DNA of 64,000 nucleotides from Kappaphycus alvarezii (Eukaryota; Rhodophyta; Florideophyceae; Gigartinales; Solieriaceae): NCBI GenBank assembly GCA_002205965.3, contig NADL03000011.1:310001-374000 (forward strand), given 5' to 3'. The notes below the pieces were generated by a model. The model had not been told where the DNA came from. It worked only from the letters and a program-made list of their open reading frames with translations, and made no database searches. Of the stretch, positions 55,701-64,000 are shown one piece after another (the stretch's first letter is position 1; the number at the start of each line of letters is the position of its first letter). The translations under genes and the position numbers were made by a program.

Positions 55701-56647
55701 TTGAGGGCCCGAAGTAACCATCTATATGCAGGGATGAGGGTTACCCCTCGTGTCCTTTTCACAAGATCACAGCTACATAAGCTACACCGTAATTTATTTC
55801 ACCCAAGTGTGTCTAAGTTATTCAATCTGACTAGGGAGTCCCATCCAGAACATGCTACACCCGAAACGAGGCGTATATTTAAAGACATTACCAAGCGATG
55901 TGATCCATGTCAACGGATCAAACCTAGTCCGCACCGCTTCCGTGTCACGATGGGAAGCGAGAACCTAAGGTTCAACGAACGTGTCCTTATGGATGTTATC
56001 TATCTATGTAATGAACCAGTGCTACACATAGTAGACGAAACTATGCATTTCAATGCAGCAGATTTTCTACTTTCTGTCAGTACGAAGCACGTTTCGGAAG
56101 ATTTACTCAATTGTTGTGTTACTGTATACACAGGATTCCCTAACAGGATCCTACACGACCAAGGATCAAACTTCGGTGACCGATTCATACATATAGCTTA
56201 TTGTTCCGATATTCAAATTGATCTCATCGGAGTAGAAGCAAATTCAAGCCTTGAACTTGCAGAGAGATATCATGGACCGATATGCAATACCAACCGAAAG
56301 ATTGCTATCGCGAGACCGAAAACCGAAAAGCACGTCTCCCTAGCGTGTGAAGTGAAAGCAATGAATGACACATTAGGGCCGGAATGTCTCTCCCATCGGC
56401 ACTTGTATTCGGTGAGTACCCGCGTGTTACCACCCAATCGGAGCCTAATGATGAACACCCTACCCAATCTGACAGAGCTCATCTTGCCGAGATTGCTCGC
56501 GCAGAAATGGAGACAGAAATATCATCCCTAAAACTGAAGCGTGCGCCGCATCTCGCGGTACCGCCTGCGAGTGACATAATATACCGAAATGGCGATCAAG
56601 TACTAGTATGGCGTGCAAAGATCGTTAACAATCGAATAACTTATTAA
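55701..56647 (+). pseudogene. copia-2 integrase
   Basis: Plus strand. The N-terminal HHCC region is visible as LHKLHRNLFHPSVSKLF then KRCDPCQRIKP. The catalytic core has VLMDVIYLCNEPVLHIVDE, ILHDQGSNFGDRFI and LELAERYHGPI, giving the D, D and E positions. The C-terminal part (IARAEMETEISSLKLKR then YRNGDQVLVWRAK) matches the same region of copia-1. The region is broken. Confidence 0.9.
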
Positions 56648-56668
56648 AGGGAGCTATAATATATATAT

Positions 56669-56699
56669 CTGAGCTATTCCCTTAAAGGGAATAGCTCAG
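56669..56699. repeat. Perfect 15-bp inverted repeat, 1-nt spacer
   Basis: CTGAGCTATTCCCTT and AAGGGAATAGCTCAG flank a single A, inside copia-2 between the integrase and reverse transcriptase regions. Confidence 0.9.
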
Positions 56700-56769
56700 C
56701 CCATATATAGTAGCAAGAATGGATGTGGAGAAGAAGAATGTATAAATTAGGGACGAGGCGACGAGTGAG

Positions 56770-57680
56770 AATAAGCCGTTTAACCTCGTACAGGTTAATC
56801 CATACCATTCCCCGGAACTCCTCTCCTACAGCTTTCTGGCAGACGTCTCTTCCGGGATTTAAGACTTTAGAAAACCACAGGAAGACTCCATATTCATGAA
56901 AGAAGTGCTAGAACCCGAAGACCAACGAGCAACAGGTTGTGAAATGACCAGGTCTAATCTGAAGGAGATAATCAAGCGAGGTACATTCCGAGTAGTACTC
57001 AAGGAGGACATCTCATCTGACGCCAACATCCTCCCCGCTTTCTTTTTACTCGCCATCAAGTTATCTGTATATGGAAAGGAGATATAAAGAGCACAATACG
57101 TTATTGGTGATCATAGAGATAAGTGGAAAGAGCTCATGTTACATATTAGTAATACGGATTAGTCCTTCATATGTTAGACTACTCTTGGCATTGGCTGGTA
57201 CCTTCAGCTTCAATGTATGGTCAGACAATGTAAGGCAGGCCTATCCTCAAGACTTCGAACCGCTTGGAAGGGACATATACTTGCGTGACACCGGTGCAGA
57301 GTTCGACTTAAAATCTAACCAGTGTATCAAGATACTACGTCCACTCTATGCCTATATGATGCAGGAAACCTATGGCGTAACACCCTACACGAACACCATC
57401 GTATTCATATAGGCATGAAGGCCCGTAAAGTAGACCCTATGATCTACTACCTCATCGAAAGGAAGATCCTCGTAGAGGTTGGTGGGACCTACGTCGACGA
57501 AATCATCAGGGCGGGTGATAAGAGATTCAAAGAACACACAACGCTGACAAAAGACCTTTTCAATTTCGAAATGGCAGAAGAGTCTCATTTACCTTTTGAG
57601 TTTACAGGATTCTCGTTGAGCAGGAACGAAGGAGGTGACTTGACTATAGATCAGCACCACTACCTGCGAAAATTATAATG
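56770..57680 (+). pseudogene. copia-2 reverse transcriptase
   Basis: Plus strand. IIKRGTFRVVLKEDISSDAN near 56965-57025 matches GLVERNTWKIVAKDDIPKNA of copia-1. LLALAGTFSFNVWSDNVRQA then YPQDFE (57185-57260) is the palm region. The 57322-57678 frame holds VGGTYVDEIIRAGDK, the YVDD-type active-site box. It continues FEFTGFSLSRNEGGDLTID. The region is broken. Confidence 0.85.
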
Positions 57681-57687
57681 TCTATCG

Positions 57688-58442
57688 ATGGAAGCTCCAC
57701 TCAAACGCTTTCGGTCAATGAGAATGGGACTGGCATGGCTGGCAAACTCGCAACCCGACTTCCTATTCCAAAACTCGCAACTAGCGCAGATTACAGAGGA
57801 CATATACAAGAGACAGCCTCAAGTATATATTGGAAGGCTAAAAAAAGCAATAAGATACGCAATAGATAACCGTACCACGCTTAAGGTGCCCAAGCTAGAC
57901 TCAAATTTACTAAGAATTGTTGGATTCTCTGATGCGTCATTCGCGAACAATCATGACCACTCAACAAAACTGGGCTGCATAATGTTCTCAGTGGACTCCA
58001 CTGATACGGTTGTGCCGTTAGTCTTCAAATCTTAGAAGGCTAGAAGAATAATAAGGTCAGCTATTTATGTGGAAGTAATTGCCTCTCTGACATGTTTGAT
58101 TACATCGTGGCAGTATCCGGGGACATTACGCGTATGGTCAACAACAAAATTCCAGTGCAATTACTTACCGATAGAAAATGTCTATTTGACGTAATCTCAA
58201 AAGGTTACCGCACCTCCGAGAAGAGGATGATGCTTGAAATAGTAGCCGCCAGAGAGGTTTATAGGGATAAGACTATATCAGACACTAGGTTTATTAGAAG
58301 TTCTGCAAATATCGCTGATGGGCTCCCCAAGCAAATGTCGAAAGGGACAACTCGTGATGTGGCTAATTATGGAAGATTAGATGTTGTTCCCGAGCAATTT
58401 ATAATCCGTAGTGACACTGCTGAATCACGTAAGCTTCAGTAA
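57688..58442 (+). pseudogene. copia-2 RNase H
   Basis: Plus strand. LRIVGFSDASFANNHDHSTK near 57905-57965 is the copia RNase H start. The 58092-58442 frame has VQLLTDRKCLFDVISKGYRT and FIRSSANIADGLPKQMSKG, the usual end of copia Pol. It ends at a TAA at 58442. Confidence 0.9.
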
Positions 58443-58474
58443 CTGGGTTCACATTTTATTGGAAGGCGTGACAT

Positions 58475-59505
58475 TTACCGATCTGTAATATGTAAGAATT
58501 CAGCTAGTTGAAGCTCGGGAACTTCAGGCCCAGAACATGCCTGTAGGAATGTCACGGAAGCGTGCAAGATGCACGACCCCGCTGGATCTACGAATAGTTT
58601 CTGTACTGAATCGAGCAACGCAACATGTTCGACATGTGTCTTTTTGTTCGCTACTAAGCACACAAAACATACCTCATCAGTATACTCAATGAACCTTCTG
58701 AACGCGGCATCGAAGAGATTTCGATACAGTACGTTTCGATCGGCCGGTCAGCGAGTGGCCAAAATAATCCCTATCTGGAAAATGAGGGGGGAAATCTGCG
58801 TCAAGTTTTGGAGGTGAATATTGGAATTTCTCAACTTCTCTAATGCCAACTTGGCCATACTGGCACCACGAAGGGAAAATATGCCATTGATGGCTCTAAC
58901 CATTGCACAGTCAAGCTTCTTTGTAGTCGCAAATGGCAGCAAGCGACCTGAGACATACCATCTCTGCAATGCCCCGGGGCATGCACCTCCCTACAATCCG
59001 GGCCTGCGGTTAGCAAGGCTACGTAAGGGTTGCTTGCACAGTATGTAAACGCTGCTCGAAATAAATGCCCAATTTCGTTGCGAAGGTTTTATTCAGTGTA
59101 TTCAACTCGGAATGGCGCAACAACCTGCCCGCGATTTGTTGCACCCACTGGTACGGCCCGAACCTCCACCAAACGACCATTAAAAGATGGCATTGTAATG
59201 TTTTCACGCTCTACCGTCCAGTACGAAGAAGCATCGGCCGGCTCCCCTTTCGAAACATACCACATACCGCCCACCAAAGTATACGGACCTATCTTTGCAT
59301 CGTCTCCCACTATCACCGCATTTACACCCCAATCCCCCCCCTCATCTCTATCAAAGACAGCCTCATCTTTTCCTCGCTCTTCCCCCCCGTCTCCACATTC
59401 ACCTTTGGAGCCACCGAAAACCGGCCCACCAAGCTCGCTGTTCATTGCCCTCTTCCTTCGCCCACTTGATTTCTTGCTCTCCGCACGTCTCTTTGAAGTT
59501 TGCAC
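58475..59505 (-). other. Antisense coding-like block in copia-2 (unknown product)
   Basis: Three minus-strand open stretches lie between RNase H and the 3' LTR, opposite to pol. 59089-59505 (138 residues) starts basic, passes an acidic Gly/Glu-rich linker, and ends in a beta-rich segment (VNAVIVGDDAKIGPYTLVGG). 58748-58969 reads KKLDCAMVRAINGIFSLRGA. 58475 to about 58735 reads FRRFIEYTDEVCFVCLVANK then HVALLDSVQKLFVDPAG. Composition is protein-like throughout, and no family is recognised. The overlapping plus-strand frames (59030-59596, 59295-59726) are Pro/Ser-rich shadows. The block is broken or spliced. Confidence 0.5.
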
Positions 59506-59870
59506 CCTACGGGACGAATTCCGGCCTCTACGGGTTGACGTATTTTACCAATCCTCCTCGATTTTGCCGTGCCGCCACGCATCTCGCGCGCGATAGCCGG
59601 ACAGACGGTTCCTTTCGGAGTCGGGTAAGCTGTTTGCGTTTGCCCGCTCTTTACCCTTACCATGAAGATGTTATGTGTGGGCCTCTTCGCTGCGCTACCC
59701 GGAGCTATTCCCCATTTCTACTGTAATCACTCTCTTCCTCCCTAATTTGGTACTCTGGTACGGGCAGTCAAATTATTCTATCATTTTTAGAACTTTTGTT
59801 AACGTTCTTCATATAGGAAACCGCCACCTAAGAACCTCCCCGCAGGTTGTTTTCTCCCATAAAGGGGGAA

Positions 59871-60223
59871 TGATGATTATATGCGAAGTCTCTCCGAACG
59901 ATATCAAAGTTCCTGTATTACTGTGCAATACTGTCATGCAGTGAGCTCAACCCTGCGGGTAAATATACACCACAATCGCTTCGGGGATCACGAGAAAGAG
60001 AAAGAGAGAATCACAAAAGAGGGGAGATTACTGTAACAGCTCGACAAACGTCGTTGTTACCCGCCGCACGGTCGTCGCCCTAAACATCTTCTTTACTCTC
60101 AAAGTATAATAAACTCTATCACTACTCTAACTTCTACTCTGTTCTACCTTCTACTCGCAATTGCCAAATATCGCGATTGTACAGGTTATCAGTTGTTGCC
60201 CGAGCCACCTACGTTGCACGACA
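59871..60223 (+). repeat. copia-2 3' LTR
   Basis: 353 bp copy of 52876-53229, followed immediately by the AAATT target duplication. Confidence 0.93.
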
Positions 60224-60254
60224 AAATTAGTACCTCCATTTGAGCTGTCCCATC

Positions 60255-60620
60255 TAGTCACTTGACAGTACCTTGATATAATCTAGACCACTGAATCATT
60301 TCAGCTAATACATCCTGAGCCTTTGGTGGCACTGGATCTTTGTACACTAATGCAGATGATTTTTGATGAAGGAAATTTTCACGTTGAGTTAGAAAAACAC
60401 GTTCCAACATCTTTTGTGGTTCTACAGTGTAGTATGATCAGCGTGGCCACCCTTTAGTTTTGTATATTTTCGAAGGATCATGTCAATGCTTACTTTTTCG
60501 ATGTTTTCCGGCTTTATGCACGCACAAAAACAGAGAAACATTTGGTTATCCCCATGACATGTGCCAACAAGGATGCAGGGCCCCATGAACATTGTCAACA
60601 ATGTTTACATCTATGGCCAC
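60255..60620 (-). CDS. Putative exon(s) of an unrecognised host gene
   Basis: Minus strand. About 60495-60605 reads MGPCILVGTCHGDNQMFLCF and then KPENIEKVSIDMILRKYTKL. After a frame change near 60430 comes EPQKMLERVFLTQRENFLHQ then DPVPPKAQDVLAEMIQWSRL, ending at a stop near 60255. A donor-like GGTACTG follows RLYQ. The sequence is strongly protein-like. The frame change could reflect a tiny intron or decay. Domain unknown. Confidence 0.45.
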
Positions 60621-61600
60621 TATTACAGTATTTTATTACTGTCAAATACACTAACCAAGCGCTGTAACTCTATTTATTGGCTGTTTTGGATGCAACCTAT
60701 ATATCCGTCCTTCAACTAATTATTTACTCCCAACTGTTGTCGGCCAAGGAAAAGAATAACCTCCTCCATCTCGCACAGCAAGTGTAGAGGCGGATAAAGA
60801 ATATTTTTTATACTCATGGCTGGGACCTTTTGCAGCTATTTGGCCAAACTTCACTTCCATTGAATAGTTTACTCGTAGGATAGTACTTATAGTTGGCCAA
60901 ATTGCTCACCTAGGATTGTTTTGAGTAAGGCGAGTTTTTCCGGAGCTTGAGCCTTTGGTAGTAAATTCCAGCTATGTAGCTTCATCTTAACCCGCTTCGC
61001 TGACACCCCTACAACCCCCATAGTTGCACATTCGTCCCTTCCTTTTCTACCGACCAACTACTTTACGCCTATTTTGACCGCTTGGCTTTACTTTTTGCTT
61101 TGTTCCATCTCTGGTTCGAACACAAGATTTAAACCTCCTGGGCTTACTTTGAGGTGCGTGCGCTCCTCGCATTTAGCGAAACTGCGGCCACACCCACACT
61201 ACTACATACAGAAATTATATGATTTCGAAACTTGAGATATAATATTCTCTCATGCTGCTTCCATTCCATTCTATACTTCTCCTATGGCCGTCTTGCTTAA
61301 GGTTTACTTGGTGCTCATGATTTTCTATAATGAATTTTAGACTCTCAAGATTTGTCTTGAGATTTTTCTAACGTCATATCTTGTAACTAAAACACGAGTT
61401 TTCGTATGAATGTGCGCCAATGGTATTGACCAATCTTGCTGAGTTATGTAGTTTGCGTTTATCTGTATATCACTGTTATTTATTTTGTGCGATGGTTGAG
61501 GTTTAGACTAATTTGGCTCCTGCACATACGGTCTTACTAGTTTGTTCTGGAAGTTCTCGAATTGCAGTTTTAAAAGAACTAGTGGATATGAAAGGATTTC
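60621..61600. other. AT-rich stretch, no clear gene
   Basis: About 1 kb. One minus-strand stretch near 61330-61500 (PQPSHKINNSDIQINANYIT) is open for about 50 codons but weak. It may be introns of the surrounding minus-strand gene. Confidence 0.3.
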
Positions 61601-62680
61601 TTGGTTGTGTACTAGTAATTTCACTACTCCTGACAATTAAAATGATCATTTACTGACGTTTTTTTCTCCAAAAAGCTGCGTACATGCCACTGTCAGCTCC
61701 TTGTCACGTTATGATTACGGCTTGCAGATTAGAAATGTACGGTACAGTTCAGAATCTTTGAAATTTACTAGATACTCTGATTGAGCTCTGGGATAATCTA
61801 ATTTCGCCTTCTACACATCTCCATCACTTGCATCGTACGGGGCGTTGTCGTAAAGAACAATCCATGACGATTTCCAGATACTAGTTTTAGAGCGAGATTC
61901 TTGCACACGTGAAGAAGATCCAGGAAATATTTGGAGTTCATCATGCATTTCTCATACGCCTTGTCGATAGAATTCTCTTGATCTACAGTTTTGGTGCGGT
62001 CCGAAACGTCAAATTCAGGTATCTCTTTGCGGGCTGCGAAAAATCAGTCCAAGTATCTGGAGACTCAGGTAAAATGGAATAAGCAAGGACCAAACACACC
62101 AGATGCTCATTGGTGTCACACTCCAGCACCTCGAATATTATCCTATACGACCTGCTTTCAACTCTATCACATTGAGCAGCATCTTCGGTACAAGTTTTTG
62201 GACCTGTGTTGTAAAAATGTTCTACAATGGAAGGTATGAATTTAAACCGCCCGTAATACCTTGCATTATCATCTATATCACGGTCATTTACGTCTTCCTC
62301 TCTAAAACAAGATATAGCTCCACACTTCTTTGAATTCTTAAGCAGTGCTTGAAAATATATTTTGCAGCTGTCATTCGCTGATTTTTCATCTCTCTGCCTG
62401 AAAATATAACCGGTTTTACTGTATGGCCTTACTCACGGAGAAACAACGCGTATCTTTCCAGAGATTCCATATCCGATTCAATATTTGCTGACAGAAAACG
62501 TCAAAGTTCTCTTCTAACCGCCCTGTAGTGTTGATAGGACGGCTGGCGTCGATGTATGGACTTCTCTTTATCTATAAGAGACACTGCCGATGTCCTTATA
62601 TATAGGTTGTCCCCAAGCTCACGAAGCAGAGCTCTTGCGACTTTGTTTGCTAAAATAAGCTAGTTAACAGAACCTTTTTC
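61600..62680 (-). CDS. Putative multi-exon gene body, unrecognised
   Basis: Minus strand. LLRELGDNLYIRTSAVSLID near 62580-62640 and RLEENFDVFCQQILNRIWNL near 62470-62530 lead to a donor GTGAGTAAGG (about 62435). An acceptor TTTTCAGGCAG lies about 40 bp on. In phase after it comes RDEKSANDSCKIYFQALLKN, then GRFKFIPSIVEHFYNTGPKT and YRIIFEVLECDTNEHL. A second acceptor-like TTTTTCGCAG near 62035 precedes KEIPEFDVSDRTKTVDQENS and AYEKCMMNSKYFLDLLHVCK. Further coding-like sequence reaches 61.7 kb. Very short introns and AT-rich context suggest a real spliced gene. Product unknown. Confidence 0.5.
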
Positions 62681-63010
62681 CATTTTTTTTTGTCCGAACG
62701 ATCTCTGTTCTGGCCTAGGCATATATTCGATGAACGTATTTAACTTCTATCTCCCATGGCGCGACGACCAATAGAAAACAGTTTTCGCACTGAGTTTCTT
62801 ATTCCTAAAAACTATCTTTACCCGTTCCAGTGTCTGTCTACCTATACGCACTCAAACACACCTAAATTGGCTGTATCTGTTCGATTAAACTTCTCAGAGC
62901 GTCAACTTCCTTTGAAAGTCGTTTCAACATTAGCCTTATAGTAATAAATCGCGACGGTTTACAAGGCAGTGCTGCAACTCGCGAGCTTCTTATTAATGCT
63001 CGGGAGTGGT

Positions 63011-63490
63011 CTAATGCTCTCTGTCTACTTGCCTTCTTCTTCTCAAACCAACGACGCTATCTTCCATATCGGTCATGTTCCCCAATATCTCTTTTGTTTC
63101 ACGTAGGGTCAGGCGAAGCCCTGTGCATTGATCAGCTTGATCCTCATTAACCGAAAGGTATGTCTCCATACCAAACACTTCATATTCCCCAACCGGTGCA
63201 CTCACGGCCGACCTACTAGTGCTGCTGCAGTCGGGCAACAGGACCTTACTATCATCTAACTCCACATCATCGTCCTCCCCTAATCTGTGTCCAGCTCCCA
63301 GCGCATCATCAATAACTAGTGCTGGATTGACATGCATACTGTCTGGAACAACCTCATCCCTTAAAGGTACCTATTTTCCACTGCCTAAGACAAAATTTTC
63401 CCTATCAGGTACTCTCTCATCACGCTCAAATCCAGTACTCCTGGGCCCTGGAATGCTTTCAGGAAACTCTTCGACCCTATAAGAATCCCT
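63011..63490 (-). CDS. Acidic coding segment, unrecognised
   Basis: The minus-strand frame 63011-63337 (GHRLGEDDDVELDDSKVLLP, then SAPVGEYEVFGMETYLSVNE) is continued upstream in the same frame to about 63490 (RVEEFPESIPGPRSTGFERD), apart from one TAG. Acidic and probably partly disordered. It could belong to the same gene as the segments on either side. Confidence 0.45.
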
Positions 63491-63622
63491 GTTCCCACGC
63501 TAGGTGTCAAATTTATGTTTCTGAGAGAGTTTTACCCACCATAATCCTCCCGACTGCCAACCCCTTTGAGCTCCTCACACGAATCATGAGTCACCCCTGC
63601 AGTATGATTTTTTGAATGTATT

Positions 63623-64000
63623 TCATTTCTCTATCGCCGAAACGCGCTCTACAGTGTTAAATATGTCACCGTTGCCACGCTGCTGTCTAAATCTCTTTTG
63701 CTCACGATCTTCAAGTTGACTGTCCTGCCGTTCAAGTGCCTTGCGCTCCTGTTCTATTCTCTCTACCTGACTGACGTCTTTTATACCCCTCTTTCCCTTA
63801 TTTGTACATTCGCTGCGAATTTTTCCTGGACATTTACTCTTCCTGGAATGAGCGATTATTCTTTCCCTCACCTCGATGTCTGTCATTGTGATTCTCTGCC
63901 TTACTGTCTTCCTCTTCCCTCCTGGGTTCCCGAAGTCGAAGCCGTCACCGTGCATAGTGGTATCACTGTCTTCCTTAGTGTCACCCTCTCTATGTTGTGC
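63623..64000 (-). CDS. Basic, coiled-coil-like segment running off the window
   Basis: The minus-strand frame is open from the window edge to a stop at 63623. The marked ATG at 63955 is not necessarily the start, because the frame is open upstream (REGDTKEDSDTTMHGDG). It contains RQRITMTDIEVRERIIAHSR, a KCPGKIRSECTNKGKRG stretch and a Glu/Gln/Arg-rich helical stretch (RIEQERKALERQDSQLED). Partial. No family recognised. Confidence 0.48.
   Translation of the reverse strand, partial: AQHREGDTKEDSDTTMHGDGFDFGNPGGKRKTVRQRITMTDIEVRERIIAHSRKSKCPGKIRSECTNKGKRGIKDVSQVERIEQERKALERQDSQLEDREQKRFRQQRGNGDIFNTVERVSAIEK

Larger units (their letters stand above)
52876..60223 (+). mobile_element. Ty1/copia LTR retrotransposon (copia-2), broken
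   Basis: LTRs at 52876-53229 and 59871-60223 begin TGAT and end CACGACA, with the 5-bp target duplication AAATT at 52871-52875 and 60224-60228. The purine tract AAAGGGGGAA (59861-59870) abuts the 3' LTR. The primer region starts ATCCGGATCAGC at 53230, like copia-1. Coding order is gag, protease, integrase, reverse transcriptase, RNase H. About 1.4 kb separates RNase H from the 3' LTR and holds antisense frames. There are about ten breaks. LTRs differ by roughly 15%, making this the oldest of the four. Confidence 0.93.

Noticed and set aside
59030-59726. Long plus-strand frames (188 and 143 codons) in the copia-2 3' region
   Set aside because: They are Pro/Ser/His-rich and lie opposite the more protein-like minus-strand frame at 59089-59505.
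1-64000. CRISPR array, tRNA or rRNA genes, bacterial operons
   Set aside because: No regularly spaced repeats, cloverleaf-like sequences or rRNA signatures were seen. Gene structure and elements are eukaryotic.

Overview
This is a eukaryotic nuclear window dominated by transposable elements, with no bacterial gene order, no rRNA or tRNA gene, and no complete well-known housekeeping gene that I could recognise. Copia and chromodomain gypsy elements, small GT-AG introns and abundant self-complementary (TACTG)n tracts fit a repeat-rich algal genome. A multicellular red alga is my best guess from the overall texture, but the sequence does not prove it.

Layout. (1) 0.2-5.6 kb: AT-rich DNA with minus-strand coding segments, some with splice-like borders, probably an intron-bearing host gene or its remnant. 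(2) 5.9-8.0 kb: two pieces of a Tc1/mariner transposase. (3) 9091-15729: a broken Ty1/copia element on the minus strand, flanked by the target duplication GTTGC, with an unusual two-zinc-finger reading frame in its 5' leader. (4) 16.3-18.57 kb: a decayed R2-like non-LTR element whose 3' tail reappears at 40.0 kb. (5) 18570-39999: a Ty3/gypsy element flanked by CAACC that sits in that tail. It is itself split by a 15.4 kb chromodomain gypsy element (22577-37932, minus strand). A short 5'-truncated non-LTR copy is also inserted in its right LTR (39738-39948, target duplication AAGCGTC). (6) 40-52 kb: gene-poor DNA with TACTG tracts, one unrecognised decayed coding block (43.9-45.45 kb), one non-LTR 3' fragment (47.3-47.9 kb) and a long foldback (51.8 kb). 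(7) 52876-60223: a second Ty1/copia element, plus strand, flanked by AAATT. (8) 52.2-52.7 and 60.25-64.0 kb: minus-strand coding segments on both sides of that copia, suggesting it landed in or beside an intron-bearing gene.

By rough hand comparison of LTR pairs, copia-2 is oldest (about 15% different), then the outer gypsy (about 10%), then the inner gypsy and copia-1 (about 5%). This agrees with the nesting order. All four LTR elements look broken.

The most unusual signal is cargo. Three of the four LTR elements have coding-like DNA running antisense to pol between pol and the 3' LTR: a block of about 2.4 kb in the inner gypsy, a 119-residue frame with a histone H3 tail-like stretch in the outer gypsy, and a block of about 1 kb in copia-2. 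The fourth, copia-1, carries the zinc-finger frame in its leader instead. The inner gypsy also ends pol with two chromodomain-like modules in a row.
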